DNA of 61,897 nucleotides from Chloroflexota bacterium. GTDB lineage: Bacteria; Chloroflexota; Dehalococcoidia; Lucifugimonadales; UBA3495. A program made the position numbers and the translations under genes. Location: NCBI GenBank assembly GCA_009840165.1, contig VXOG01000079.1:1-61897 (forward strand), given 5' to 3'. Shown piece after piece: positions 32,015-40,636 of this stretch (position 1 is the stretch's first letter; each line of letters opens with the position of its first letter). The notes beneath the pieces are model-generated. The model had not been told where the DNA came from, ran no database searches, and saw only the letters and a list, made by a program, of their open reading frames with translations.

Positions 32015-33184
32015 CTAGCCGACGCGCTCGGCATACGCCTGCCGCGCCCGGTCGATGGCGCGCACCCGTCCGCTGACCAGGTCATCCTGCCGTTCCTTGG
32101 CCCACTGGTTGGACGCCTGCGTGCTGAGCACACTGCCCTGGAAGTGGGGCATCACGTAGCGGGCCATGAGCTCGTAGCTGCGCAGCATTTTCTCCCGGGG
32201 CGCCCAGTCGATGGTCTGCACCAGGAACGCGCCAAAGCCGCCGCTCTGCTCGCCCAGCCGCTCGATGGCCTCGATGCAGTCGTCGGGCGTGCCGATGATC
32301 CAGCTGCCGGTATCGGCCATGTGGTCAATCACTTTGTCCAGGGGGCCGTCGAAGACCGCCTTGCGCCCGTTGGTTCCCTCGCTGTACTCGCGCAAGTAGC
32401 GTCCGGCGCCCATGCGCGCGTCGTTGAGGGCTTCTTCTCTCGATTCGGCCAAGTGGCACGGCAGCACCAGCCGCCAGTCGTCCCGGTTCATGGTGTTGCC
32501 ATGCTCGGCGGCAGACTCCTCGGCGATGCTCCAAAGCCCTTGCAGGTCGGAGGGACCGGCCGACGGGTCGCGCGGCACGGTGATGGTCAGCACCGAGCAA
32601 CCATGTTTGCCCGCCAGGGTCACGCCGGCCGGCGACTGCACCGACGCCACGGCGGTGTGCATGTAGGGCCGCTGGTAGGGCCGCAGTTGCAGCAGTCCTT
32701 CCTTCAGCTCAAACCAGTCGCTCTTGTAGCTGATCGGCTCCGTTTCGGTGAACAGGCGGAGGATGATGCCCAGGGACTCGTCCATGCGTTCCCGTTGCAG
32801 TTCGTGGGGAATGCCCATCATGTAGGCATCGCCGGGCAGGGCGCCGGGGCCGACGCCGAACAGGACGCGGCCGTAGGTCATGTGGTCCAACTGCACCATG
32901 CGGTTGGCCACCATCAGAGGGTGGTGATACGGCAGGCTGACCACGCCGGTGCCCAGCTTGATGCGGTTGGTGCGCTGGGCCGCCGCGGCGATGAACACCT
33001 CGGGCGACGAGATGATTTCCCAGCCCGCGCTGTGGTGCTCGCCGACCCAGGCTTCGTCGAAACCCAGCTTGTCCAGCCACTCGATCAGTTCGAGATCGCG
33101 TTCCATGGCCAGCGTGGGGTTTTCGCCAACGCGGTGGAACGGACCGAGAAAGATGCCAAACTTCATCCGCTCGGGAAACGCCAT
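32015..33184 (-). CDS. Luciferase-like (LLM class) flavin-dependent oxidoreductase
   Basis: A 389-residue protein of the bacterial luciferase superfamily, which uses reduced FMN or F420. Landmarks are MKFGIFLGPFHRVGENPTLA, the WVGEHHSAGWE substrate/flavin segment (about residues 46-56) and GTGVVSLPYHHPLMVANRM, then GRVLFGVGPGALPGDAYMMG. The start at 33184 follows a strong GGAGGAGGT. It reads away from the ABC-transporter genes, separated by a 420-bp AT-richer region. Natural substrate unknown; related proteins cleave organosulfonates or nitrilotriacetate or hydroxylate hydrocarbons. Confidence 0.88.
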   Translation of the reverse strand: MAFPERMKFGIFLGPFHRVGENPTLAMERDLELIEWLDKLGFDEAWVGEHHSAGWEIISSPEVFIAAAAQRTNRIKLGTGVVSLPYHHPLMVANRMVQLDHMTYGRVLFGVGPGALPGDAYMMGIPHELQRERMDESLGIILRLFTETEPISYKSDWFELKEGLLQLRPYQRPYMHTAVASVQSPAGVTLAGKHGCSVLTITVPRDPSAGPSDLQGLWSIAEESAAEHGNTMNRDDWRLVLPCHLAESREEALNDARMGAGRYLREYSEGTNGRKAVFDGPLDKVIDHMADTGSWIIGTPDDCIEAIERLGEQSGGFGAFLVQTIDWAPREKMLRSYELMARYVMPHFQGSVLSTQASNQWAKERQDDLVSGRVRAIDRARQAYAERVG

Positions 33185-33604
33185 ATCAGGACCTCCTCCG
33201 GTTAGGGGATGCAACGGAGCTCCATCCCAATCAAATGACACAGACCGGACGGATCCGTCTGGTAGATGGTCGCCCCAGAATTGCCGTCATTCTGCGCCCG
33301 GCCGTATGTCCTGTCAATGTATGCCGGCTGCCAGGGCTGTCCCATTGGTCTGTGGCTTCCCACTCGCGCAGAAATAACGGGTATTTCGCCGCTCACATAG
33401 GGAATCTCAGGACTTATGACTTATTTCGTCGTTTTGGTACTTTGTGATACGTTTCACTATCATAAAACGTAAATATACAACGAATCAGGTTGTGTATTGC
33501 ACAAAACGTTGCTATAGTGCCGGAACGAAACGACAGCCACGATCAATACGATATTCGTATCAAGCAGCCCTGCTCTTGATGTTGTTGCGGAATGAGGTGC
33601 GATT
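33185..33604. promoter_or_regulatory. Divergent intergenic regulatory region with palindromes
   Basis: This 420-bp gap is AT-richer than its surroundings from about 33360. Palindromic elements: GACGGATCCGTC (33248-33259, perfect 12-mer), TTGTGTATTGCACAA (33490-33504, 5-bp arms) and ATACGATATTCGTAT (33546-33560, 6-bp arms, 3-base spacer). The last lies between the proposed promoter and the permease start and would suit a repressor operator. Confidence 0.5.
33490..33518 (+). promoter_or_regulatory. Promoter of the dpp-type operon
   Basis: TTGTGT (33490-33495) and TATAGT (33513-33518) are separated by 17 bases, with TGC directly before the -10 box as in extended -10 promoters. The permease GTG start follows 87 bases later with GAGG at 33594-33597. 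Confidence 0.6.
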
Positions 33605-34525
33605 GTGCAGCGTTTTATCGTAGTCCGAGTCTTTCATTCCCTGATCGCCCTGGTGGCCATCAGTGTCATCGTCTTTGGACTGGCCAGGATCACCGGAAAT
33701 CCCCTGGACGTGTTGCTGCCCATCGAGGCAACGCAGGAGGATTTCGACCGAGTGGAAAGGGCGTGGGGACTGGATAAGCCCCTGCCGCTCCAGTATTTCA
33801 AATACGTCAGCAATATCCTCCAGGGAGACTTTGGCGACTCCTTCAAGTGGCAAGACAAGACCGCCCGTGAGCTGGTGGTCAGCCGCTTTCCCGCCACCCT
33901 GCAACTGGCATCGCTGGCGCTGGTAATGAGCGTGATCCTGGCCCTGCCCATCGGGGTAATCGTGGCGGTAAAAAAGGACACCGCCATCGACTACCTGGGC
34001 AAGATCGTGGCCCTCCTGGGCCAGTCCCTGCCCTCCTTTTGGCTGGGCATCGTTCTCATGTGGATTTTCGCCGTTCAGTTGGACTTGCTCCCGACGTCAG
34101 GAAAGGGCGGCATCAAGCACATGATCCTGCCGGCCGTGGCCCTGGGCTGGTTCCAGGTGGCGGCCATCATGCGCCTCACCCGCTCGTCGCTGCTGGAGGT
34201 GCTGGACACCGAGTACGTCAAGCTGGCGCGCATCAAGGGCCTCTCCGAGCGCACGGTGATCTGGAAGCACTGCCTGCGCAACGCTCTGATCACACCGCTG
34301 ACCTACTTCGGCCTGATCCTGGGCAGCTTCCTCACCGGCTCCGTGGTCACCGAGACCGTGTTCGCCTGGCCCGGCGTGGGCCTGCTGGCCATCGATGCGG
34401 TGCGCGCCCGCGATTTCCAGGTGGTGCAGACCGTGGTGCTCTTCTTCGCCACAATCTACATCCTCGCCAACCTGTTGGTGGACATCATGTACGCGTACCT
34501 GGATCCGCGCATCCGTTACGACTGA
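33605..34525 (+). CDS. ABC transporter permease, DppB/OppB type
   Basis: An inner-membrane permease of a peptide/nickel-type uptake system. The 306-residue chain begins QRFIVVRVFHSLIALVAISV, has about six hydrophobic helices, and carries the cytoplasmic EAA loop EYVKLARIKGLSERTVIWKH (about residues 203-222) that docks the ATPase. The start is GTG at 33605. The DppC-type permease follows after 43 bases. No ATPase gene of the Dpp type is in this operon or window. Confidence 0.92.
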   Translation: MQRFIVVRVFHSLIALVAISVIVFGLARITGNPLDVLLPIEATQEDFDRVERAWGLDKPLPLQYFKYVSNILQGDFGDSFKWQDKTARELVVSRFPATLQLASLALVMSVILALPIGVIVAVKKDTAIDYLGKIVALLGQSLPSFWLGIVLMWIFAVQLDLLPTSGKGGIKHMILPAVALGWFQVAAIMRLTRSSLLEVLDTEYVKLARIKGLSERTVIWKHCLRNALITPLTYFGLILGSFLTGSVVTETVFAWPGVGLLAIDAVRARDFQVVQTVVLFFATIYILANLLVDIMYAYLDPRIRYD

Positions 34526-34568
34526 CCACGGCGGTTGCCGCTTTCCCAACGTCTAAAAGAGGACCAGA

Positions 34569-35501
34569 ATGGCCAACATCGCGCTGCCAACCCAGTTGCC
34601 CTCGCCCTCCATCTCAGGGACGCGGCGAATCGCTGCGCAGGTGCGGCAATACCCCATTTTCCCCATCACGGTTTTGCTCATCGTGCTGGTGATACCCGCA
34701 ATCTTCGCCGGCCAGATCGCACCCCAAGATCCACTCAAGGGCAGCTTGCGCAACCGTTTGCAGCCCCCGGTCTGGACACCGGCGGAAACCGTCAACGGCG
34801 TCGAGGTCAAGCCTGGCGGGACCTGGCGGCACATATTGGGCACCGACAAGCAGGGCCGCGACATGCTCAGCCGCATCATCTACGGGGCCCGCGTATCGCT
34901 GACCGTGTCCCTCATCGCCGTGTTCATCGCAGGCGTTATCGGCACCTCCCTGGGCCTGGCCGCCGGCTACTTTGGCGGCAGCCTGGACCACCTGGTCATG
35001 CGCATCGTCGATATCGGCTTATCAATACCGGCGATCCTGTTGGCCCTGGTGCTGGTGTCCGCCATCGGCGCAAGTTTCGGCACGGTCATCGCGGTCATTG
35101 CCGGCATCTTCTGGTCGCGCTATGCCCGCATGGTGCGCGGCGACACCCTGAGCATCAAGGCCCAGGATTTCGTGGCGCGCGCCCGGGTGGCCGGAGCTTC
35201 CAACTTCCGCATCATGCTCCGGCACATCTTCCCCAACGTCGTGAACACCGTAATCGTGCTTGGGACGCTGGAAATCGGCCAGGTGATCCTGCTGGAGGCC
35301 ACCCTCAGCTTCCTGGGCGCCGGCATCCCCAAGCCAACGCCGGCATGGGGCCTGATGGTGTCCGACGGCCGGGAACTCATCGTGGAGGCGTGGTGGGTCG
35401 CCATGTTCCCCGGCGTCGCCATCCTGCTGACCGTGCTGTCCCTGAACCTGTTCGGCGACTGGGTGCGCGACAAGCTCGATCCGAAATTGCGCAACGTTTA
35501 A
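34569..35501 (+). CDS. ABC transporter permease, DppC/OppC type
   Basis: The second permease of the system, 310 residues. The segment [20 protein letters not shown] (about residues 77-96) and [12 protein letters not shown] are highly conserved in DppC-type proteins, and the EAA loop reads [20 protein letters not shown]. It pairs with the preceding permease to form the channel. AGAGGA precedes the ATG. The solute-binding lipoprotein follows after 38 bases. Confidence 0.92.
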   Translation: MANIALPTQLPSPSISGTRRIAAQVRQYPIFPITVLLIVLVIPAIFAGQIAPQDPLKGSLRNRLQPPVWTPAETVNGVEVKPGGTWRHILGTDKQGRDMLSRIIYGARVSLTVSLIAVFIAGVIGTSLGLAAGYFGGSLDHLVMRIVDIGLSIPAILLALVLVSAIGASFGTVIAVIAGIFWSRYARMVRGDTLSIKAQDFVARARVAGASNFRIMLRHIFPNVVNTVIVLGTLEIGQVILLEATLSFLGAGIPKPTPAWGLMVSDGRELIVEAWWVAMFPGVAILLTVLSLNLFGDWVRDKLDPKLRNV

Positions 35502-35539
35502 TCGTTCCGTCCAAAAGGTTGTAAAGAGGAGGTTTCGAT

Positions 35540-37366
35540 ATGCGGTTAGGTCTCAATCAATCCAGGATTTTATTGCTCTTGCCGATGATCGCACTCCTCG
35601 CCCTTATCGTGGCCTGTGGCGGGGCAGCTACCGAACCCGCCGAGCCACAGCAGGAAACCGCCGCGACCGCGGCCCCCGCAGCTTCCGGATCCCAGGCCGC
35701 GGCTCAGCCGGCCCAGCCGGCGGCCACCACGCCCCCGCAGGCTCCAGCGCAGGCAGCCGCAGCGACCGCCATGCCCGCAGCGACCGCCGTACCGCAGGCC
35801 ATGGGCGGCGAACCCAAGGTTGACCGCCTCCGCATCGCCTTCACCATACCGCCCAAGGAGACCAACCTGCCCTGGACCGGCCCGCGCAGCCTGCTGACCC
35901 AGCTCAGCCCCATGGTGGAAACCCTACTGGACATCGACCCGGACTCCGGCGCGTACGTCCCAATGCTGGCGTCCGAGTGGGAAATGGCTCCCGACGGCAA
36001 GGCCTGGACCATGCACCTGCGTGAGGACGTCGCCTTTCACCAGGACTTCGGCGGCTTTGACGCCAAGGACGTCGTCCACATGCGCACCATGATGGGACCG
36101 CGCGAGGACAACCTCAACAGCTTCCGCAACACCTGGGCCACCACCGTCGCCGACCTGGAAGTTGTCGACGACTACACCGTAATTTTCCGCCTGGCGAAGC
36201 CCGATCCCGCCCTGGACTTCTTTTTCTCCCTCAGCGGCGACCTGGTCATGCTCAGCAAGGATCAGTGGGACGCCGAGGGTCAGGAAGGCGTTGAGCAGCG
36301 CATCATCGGCACGGGACCTTACCAGTACGGTGAGCGTGAGGTGGGTCAGTCCATCGTGTATGAGCGCGTGCCCTACGAACACTGGCGCATACCTCAAGCA
36401 GACTTCCGTGAAATGGAACAGGTGTGGGCTCCCGAATCCGCCACTCGCCTGGCGATGCTCCTGACCGGCGAAGCTCAAATGGCCGAGCTGCCCCGCGACG
36501 TGTTGGCCCAAGCGGTAGCCGAAGGCATGGAGATCAGCCAGAGCGGATTGGGCGCCATCCTCACCTGGATCAAACTCGGCGGCCAATACTACACCTCCGG
36601 CGACGAAGCCTACGTACAGGCGAACGCCGCGCCATGGGAGGTGACCAGCGACTCAGGACGCCTGGTCCGCCAGGCCTTGAACAAAGCGGTGAACCGCGAC
36701 GACATCAACGAGTTTATCTTCAAGGGAGGCGGGGAGCCCATGCTGTTGCACGGCTACCATCCCACCCTGCCCGGCTGGAACACGGAATGGGAGGATCGCT
36801 GGGAAGAGGAATACGGATACGATCCCGAGGCGGCCAAGGAACTGCTGGCCCAGGCCGGTTATCCTGATGGGTTCAAAATGAAGATATACGGTTCCCACAC
36901 TCTGCCCGGCGTCCCCGAACTTCCCGACATCGCCGAGGCCGTCAGCATTTTCTGGACTGAAATCGGCATCGACATCGAGATCGTCAGCCTGGAATTCTCC
37001 GCGGTTCGGCCCCAGTATCGCACCAAGCAGTTCCACGGCTTCGCGGCCCCGTTCCGCACCGTCCGCCGCCCCCTGCAGGAACAGATCCGTATCTTCAACC
37101 TGCCGGATGGGGTGGTCCACCAGTACGAGTCCGATACCATCACCCAGACGTGGGAGGAACTGTCGCTCACCCTGGATCCCAGCGAGCGCGACCGGCTGAT
37201 CCGTGAAATCGGAAACGAGAAGTTTGACAACTTCGCCATCGTTCCGCTGCTCTGGATCTTCTTCCAAGTGGCCATCGATCCCGACATCATCGCCGAGTAC
37301 AAGTTCCCCGGCACGGCGGCCAGCAACTTCAGCCACCTGGAGACCATCAAGGCGGTGAAGCAGTAG
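35540..37366 (+). CDS. ABC transporter solute-binding lipoprotein, family 5
   Basis: An exported lipoprotein of 608 residues that captures substrate for the two permeases. The signal peptide ILLLLPMIALLALIVAC ends with a lipobox cysteine (residue 28). A low-complexity alanine/proline/glutamine linker follows (about residues 30-90), then the family 5 fold with SPMVETLLDIDPDSGAYVPM and LASEWEMAPDGKAWTMHLRE, as in dipeptide and nickel binders. The AGGAGG site is strong. Being last in a permease-first operon is unusual. The substrate may be a peptide or another small compound. Confidence 0.92.
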   Translation: MRLGLNQSRILLLLPMIALLALIVACGGAATEPAEPQQETAATAAPAASGSQAAAQPAQPAATTPPQAPAQAAAATAMPAATAVPQAMGGEPKVDRLRIAFTIPPKETNLPWTGPRSLLTQLSPMVETLLDIDPDSGAYVPMLASEWEMAPDGKAWTMHLREDVAFHQDFGGFDAKDVVHMRTMMGPREDNLNSFRNTWATTVADLEVVDDYTVIFRLAKPDPALDFFFSLSGDLVMLSKDQWDAEGQEGVEQRIIGTGPYQYGEREVGQSIVYERVPYEHWRIPQADFREMEQVWAPESATRLAMLLTGEAQMAELPRDVLAQAVAEGMEISQSGLGAILTWIKLGGQYYTSGDEAYVQANAAPWEVTSDSGRLVRQALNKAVNRDDINEFIFKGGGEPMLLHGYHPTLPGWNTEWEDRWEEEYGYDPEAAKELLAQAGYPDGFKMKIYGSHTLPGVPELPDIAEAVSIFWTEIGIDIEIVSLEFSAVRPQYRTKQFHGFAAPFRTVRRPLQEQIRIFNLPDGVVHQYESDTITQTWEELSLTLDPSERDRLIREIGNEKFDNFAIVPLLWIFFQVAIDPDIIAEYKFPGTAASNFSHLETIKAVKQ

Positions 37367-37398
37367 GCGCAGCGTCTGGCCAGTCAGGCGGAACGCAT

Positions 37399-37427
37399 GT
37401 AGGGGCGGGTTTGAAACCCGCCCCTAC
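37399..37427. repeat. Palindrome GTAGGGGCG...CGCCCCTAC between convergent genes
   Basis: A 29-bp perfect inverted repeat with GTAGGGGCGGGTTT/AAACCCGCCCCTAC arms and one-base spacer. It is identical to 40587-40615 and lies 33 bases after the binding-protein stop and 35 bases before the end of the convergent lipoprotein gene. It could act as a bidirectional transcription stop or mRNA end. Confidence 0.85.
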
Positions 37428-37461
37428 GTCGTTCGTCGCGCACGGCGCCAAAAATGACTCG

Positions 37462-38514
37462 TTATGAACCTGCCACTTCCATGAGCGCCGTCTCAAGCTC
37501 CGCCAGCGTGGCGAATCCCTCAAACCGCTGGCGGATTATTCCGTCCCCGTCCAGCACGAACACCCACGATTCGTTGGTCCATTCGGGAATTCGGGTGAAC
37601 CCCCATTCGTCGGCGGCGGGCACCAACTGGGCCTGGCTCAAATCCCCCTGGATCTCGGCGGGGTTATCATACAACTCGACGTGGATGTAGTTGGCCACGC
37701 CGGGATGCGCGGCGCGCAGTTCCGCCACGGTGTCCACCTGCGGACCGCACGTCGGGCTGGTGCAGAACGCCGGGGTTGCGAACACGATCACGCTGGGTTG
37801 ACCAGATGCGACGGCATCGGCCACCGAGAGTTCGTAGAGGCCGGCGTCGGGCTGGTAGGCGGTGGTAACGTCGGGCAGTTCCAGTCCGTCGCCCAGGGTT
37901 TTGGTTTGGCTGGCCGGCGGCGTATCTCCCACCGACGGCACCGGAGCGTCCGCCAGCACCATCACCGGGATGTGCGCCTCGCCCTCCACATCGCCGCCGA
38001 CGGGTGTGACGGTCAGCAGGTAATCGCCCGCCTCTGGAAATTCAATCGGCGCGCTGTACGAGCCGCGCACGCCGTAAGGCCACTCGTTGTAGTCGGCGGT
38101 GATCTCCGCTATCTGCTCCAAACCCGGCTGGCGCGACACCTTTATTTGGGACTGGGGCACGTCCACAAGCGCTTTCTGCGTGGATAGCAGGAACGCGACC
38201 CGCTGCGTGCCAACCTCCAGCACCTTGGTGGCGAGGTGTGACTGGATGGCGTCTTGACTGTAATCGGGGGTAGGAACGGTCACGGCCGGCGGCGCCGTTG
38301 CTTCCGGGGCCTGGGCAGGCTCAGCGGATGGGCTTGCGCAAGCGACGGCTGCGATACAGAGCAGGACGGCGATGGCTACACCTGCTGACTTATGGATTCC
38401 GGCCCCGTATCGGAGTACGGGGTGACGTTCTTTCGCCGGAATGACGATATTAATCAGCATGACGGTTGCAAGGTGATTGGCGGTTGCGGGTGATAGCAAT
38501 GTATTCCGCAGCAT
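37462..38514 (-). CDS. Thioredoxin-fold lipoprotein (SCO/redoxin-like)
   Basis: A 350-residue lipoprotein with a hydrophobic segment AGVAIAVLLCIAAVACASPS that ends in a lipobox, and a C-terminal thioredoxin-like domain (about residues 220-345) containing FATPAFCTSPTCGPQVDTV. The CTSPTC pair resembles the cysteines of copper chaperones or peroxiredoxin-like proteins more than classic CxxC. The start at 38514 overlaps the stop of the upstream gene (TGATG). Between this start and the signal core lies translated repeat DNA (38393-38445), giving an unusually long n-region of about 45 residues. Likely extracytoplasmic, paired with the upstream DipZ-like protein. Confidence 0.72.
   Translation of the reverse strand: MLRNTLLSPATANHLATVMLINIVIPAKERHPVLRYGAGIHKSAGVAIAVLLCIAAVACASPSAEPAQAPEATAPPAVTVPTPDYSQDAIQSHLATKVLEVGTQRVAFLLSTQKALVDVPQSQIKVSRQPGLEQIAEITADYNEWPYGVRGSYSAPIEFPEAGDYLLTVTPVGGDVEGEAHIPVMVLADAPVPSVGDTPPASQTKTLGDGLELPDVTTAYQPDAGLYELSVADAVASGQPSVIVFATPAFCTSPTCGPQVDTVAELRAAHPGVANYIHVELYDNPAEIQGDLSQAQLVPAADEWGFTRIPEWTNESWVFVLDGDGIIRQRFEGFATLAELETALMEVAGS
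38393..38445. repeat. Dispersed TGGATTCCGGC-type palindrome inside a coding region
   Basis: Starts TGGATTCCGGC and ends GCCGGAATGAC, with an inner CCCCGTA/TACGGGG stem. It codes for part of the n-region of the lipoprotein at 37462-38514. Confidence 0.75.
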
Positions 38515-39911
38515 CACGGCCCCTCGGCGTAAACGCCGAACGTGAAGGCGAACAGCCCGAAGTCGTCCGAGTCGGAGCGCATGGTGAGGATGGATTCGTG
38601 CAGGTATTGCGGATTGTCCACCAGCGCGTACATCCGCGGCTCGTCCACCAGGATGTAGGAAACGCCGTTTTCGTCCCACTGCACGTCCTCGCCGGCGTTT
38701 TCCGGCGTCATCATCGCGCCGTCCACCGTCATTATCACCCGGTAGGGCTCGCCCGAATCCGACGTCAGAACCGCGTTGACGCTCTTGGCCGCGTAGTTGA
38801 GGGCCAGGTAGTCCTCCAGGTTCTCGGTTTTGCGAGCGTGGCGGATGCGCTCGGGCTCCACGGACCACTGGCCCTGGAAGTACATGGCATGGGGCTGGAT
38901 GTCCTGGGGAACCATCACCTCAATGGTGGCGACGGTGTGTTCAGTCCGGTCCTCTGCGTTCAGGATCGCGTCGAAATACTCCTGCTGGGCGACATACGGG
39001 GGCCGGCCTGCGCGGGCGGTGAGGAAGTTGCGATGCCAGCCGGCGTACAGCTCCGGGGTCACGGCGGCCCGCCCGCTCTGCCGCGCCGACTGGAAAGCCG
39101 GGTCCCGGGCCTGGTCCTGGGGCGCGTTGAACGGGTCGTCCGACAGGTCGGCGCCGGCCTCCACCAAGGCGTTGCGGATGCGTTCCTCGGTCTCGGCGTA
39201 GGCCCCTTCTCCGAAGTGCGAGTAGATCATCTCCCCGCGGACGTTGTACAGGTACTTGGCCGGCCAGTAGCGGTTCTCGAAGTTGCGCCAGGTGGTCATG
39301 TTGTTGTCCTGGGCAACGGGCCAGCCCACGCTGTGGGTCTCGATGGCGTCGGCCACGTTCTGGTAGTCCTTCTCAAACTCGAACTCCGGCGTATGGATGC
39401 CCAGGATCACCAGGCCATCGTCCTCGTACTGCGCCCACCAGTCACGCAGGTAAGGCAGGGTGCGTATGCAGTTGATGCAGGTGTACGTCCAGAAGTCCAC
39501 CAACACCACTTTACCCTCGGCGGCCAGCTGGGCAATCTGGAGTTCCATCTCAGTGTTCAGCCAGGCGTCGATACCCTCAATCGTCGGAATGTCCTCCGCC
39601 GACTGTATCGGGACCGTCTGCGGGCGGGAGGGCGCAGAGGTGGCCGTGGGGTCAGCCGCCGCCTGCTGGTCCGGCGCGGCAGTGGGTTGTTCGCTGGATG
39701 TTCCATCGGTCCGGTTGGCCTTGGTGTCTGCTGACGGTGCGGTAGCGGCGGGCTGGTCAGCTGCTGCTGCGGGCGCGGTGGCAGGGGCCGCTGGCGACGT
39801 TTCGGATGATGCGGCGGGTTCCGCGCTGGGGCCGCAGGCAATCGCGATAGTGAGGAATAGCGCCGTCAGGAAGGCAACGCCCAGTGTGATGCGGCGCATT
39901 TGGAAAGACAT
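38514..39911 (-). CDS. DipZ-like thioredoxin-fold lipoprotein
   Basis: This 465-residue lipoprotein has a signal peptide ending IAIAC and an alanine/proline-rich spacer. The thioredoxin domain contains DFWTYTCINCIRTLPYLRDW (CINC active site) and ENRYWPAKYLYNVRGE, both hallmarks of the C-terminal part of DipZ-type proteins. The remaining 180 residues match the carbohydrate-binding-like domain that follows thioredoxin in DipZ; the CcdA-like membrane domain is absent. It should reduce or oxidise thiols outside the cytoplasm. Starts at 39911 (ATG), 39899 (ATG) or 39923 (GTG) are possible. It is translationally coupled to the second thioredoxin-fold lipoprotein. Confidence 0.85.
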   Translation of the reverse strand: MSFQMRRITLGVAFLTALFLTIAIACGPSAEPAASSETSPAAPATAPAAAADQPAATAPSADTKANRTDGTSSEQPTAAPDQQAAADPTATSAPSRPQTVPIQSAEDIPTIEGIDAWLNTEMELQIAQLAAEGKVVLVDFWTYTCINCIRTLPYLRDWWAQYEDDGLVILGIHTPEFEFEKDYQNVADAIETHSVGWPVAQDNNMTTWRNFENRYWPAKYLYNVRGEMIYSHFGEGAYAETEERIRNALVEAGADLSDDPFNAPQDQARDPAFQSARQSGRAAVTPELYAGWHRNFLTARAGRPPYVAQQEYFDAILNAEDRTEHTVATIEVMVPQDIQPHAMYFQGQWSVEPERIRHARKTENLEDYLALNYAAKSVNAVLTSDSGEPYRVIMTVDGAMMTPENAGEDVQWDENGVSYILVDEPRMYALVDNPQYLHESILTMRSDSDDFGLFAFTFGVYAEGP

Positions 39912-40095
39912 GGCATTACTCACAAAGTTTTATGTATCTGTATCAGATACGCGGTCCGGCGCGGTTCGGATTGATCACCAACGGCCGACAGTATAACCCT
40001 TGACGATGAACCGCCGTTTTTGGGCATCGGGAGAGTTTGTGCTACTATACGTCGAAACGTGTCCGCAACTATCGGACGATGGAGGAAATTAGATA

Positions 40096-40560
40096 ATGGC
40101 AACTATGATTGACGGCGAGTCCTATCTGGGCAAAGTCATGGTACGGCCCCTGAGCAAGCAGGGCGACGTAACGATGTACCTGTGGCCTCTGCGCTGCCTG
40201 AAGGCCAAGTTCGGCGGCCCCACCTTCGGCGTGGACGTGCAGGGCGTTGAGATCATCCGGTTCGACCCCCACGGAGCGCGCGGCCACTGGCACAAGGGCG
40301 GCTACGACAAGCTGGGCGCCGGCGGGTCCCACGTGGACTACCCCGCGGACGTGATGGAGGCTGAGGCGCAGCTGGACTGGTCGCTGGACGTGCTGCGCGA
40401 GCAGACCGCCGATTACCTGACCGAGGCCGGCTATCCCGAGGCTGCCGCCAACCTGGACGCGGAAATGGTGAACGCCGCCGCCGAGGCCATCAAGGCCCAT
40501 CTGGCGGAACAGGGAGACCTGATTCCCGACGCCATCGCCAAGGACCTGATCGCGGCATAA
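40096..40560 (+). CDS. Conserved hypothetical protein
   Basis: A 154-residue soluble protein with no recognised family. The most striking segment is RFDPHGARGHWHKGGYDKLG (about residues 56-75), rich in histidine and glycine and possibly metal binding. The C-terminal half is helical and alanine-rich. A GGAGG site precedes the ATG and the gene has its own short upstream region, diverging from the DipZ-like gene. The sequence is well formed, with codon use like its neighbours, so I regard it as a real gene of unknown role. Confidence 0.7.
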   Translation: MATMIDGESYLGKVMVRPLSKQGDVTMYLWPLRCLKAKFGGPTFGVDVQGVEIIRFDPHGARGHWHKGGYDKLGAGGSHVDYPADVMEAEAQLDWSLDVLREQTADYLTEAGYPEAAANLDAEMVNAAAEAIKAHLAEQGDLIPDAIAKDLIAA

Positions 40561-40586
40561 CGCGCTCAGCAATCCATGTTGGAGTC

Positions 40587-40615
40587 GTAGGGGCGGGTTT
40601 GAAACCCGCCCCTAC
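40587..40615. repeat. Palindrome GTAGGGGCG...CGCCCCTAC between convergent genes
   Basis: Identical in sequence to 37399-37427. Lies 27 bases after the hypothetical gene's stop and 22 bases before the end of argB, again between convergent genes. Confidence 0.85.
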
Positions 40616-40636
40616 CATTTGATTACCTGCACCACG

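Noticed and set aside
31952..33205. Plus-strand frame opposite the luciferase-like gene (417 codons)
   Set aside because: Antisense shadow with no recognisable domain.
38515..38868. Upstream extension of the second thioredoxin-fold lipoprotein
   Set aside because: The added residues overlap the DipZ-like coding sequence and are Arg/Gly-rich; the TGATG start at 38514 is more likely.
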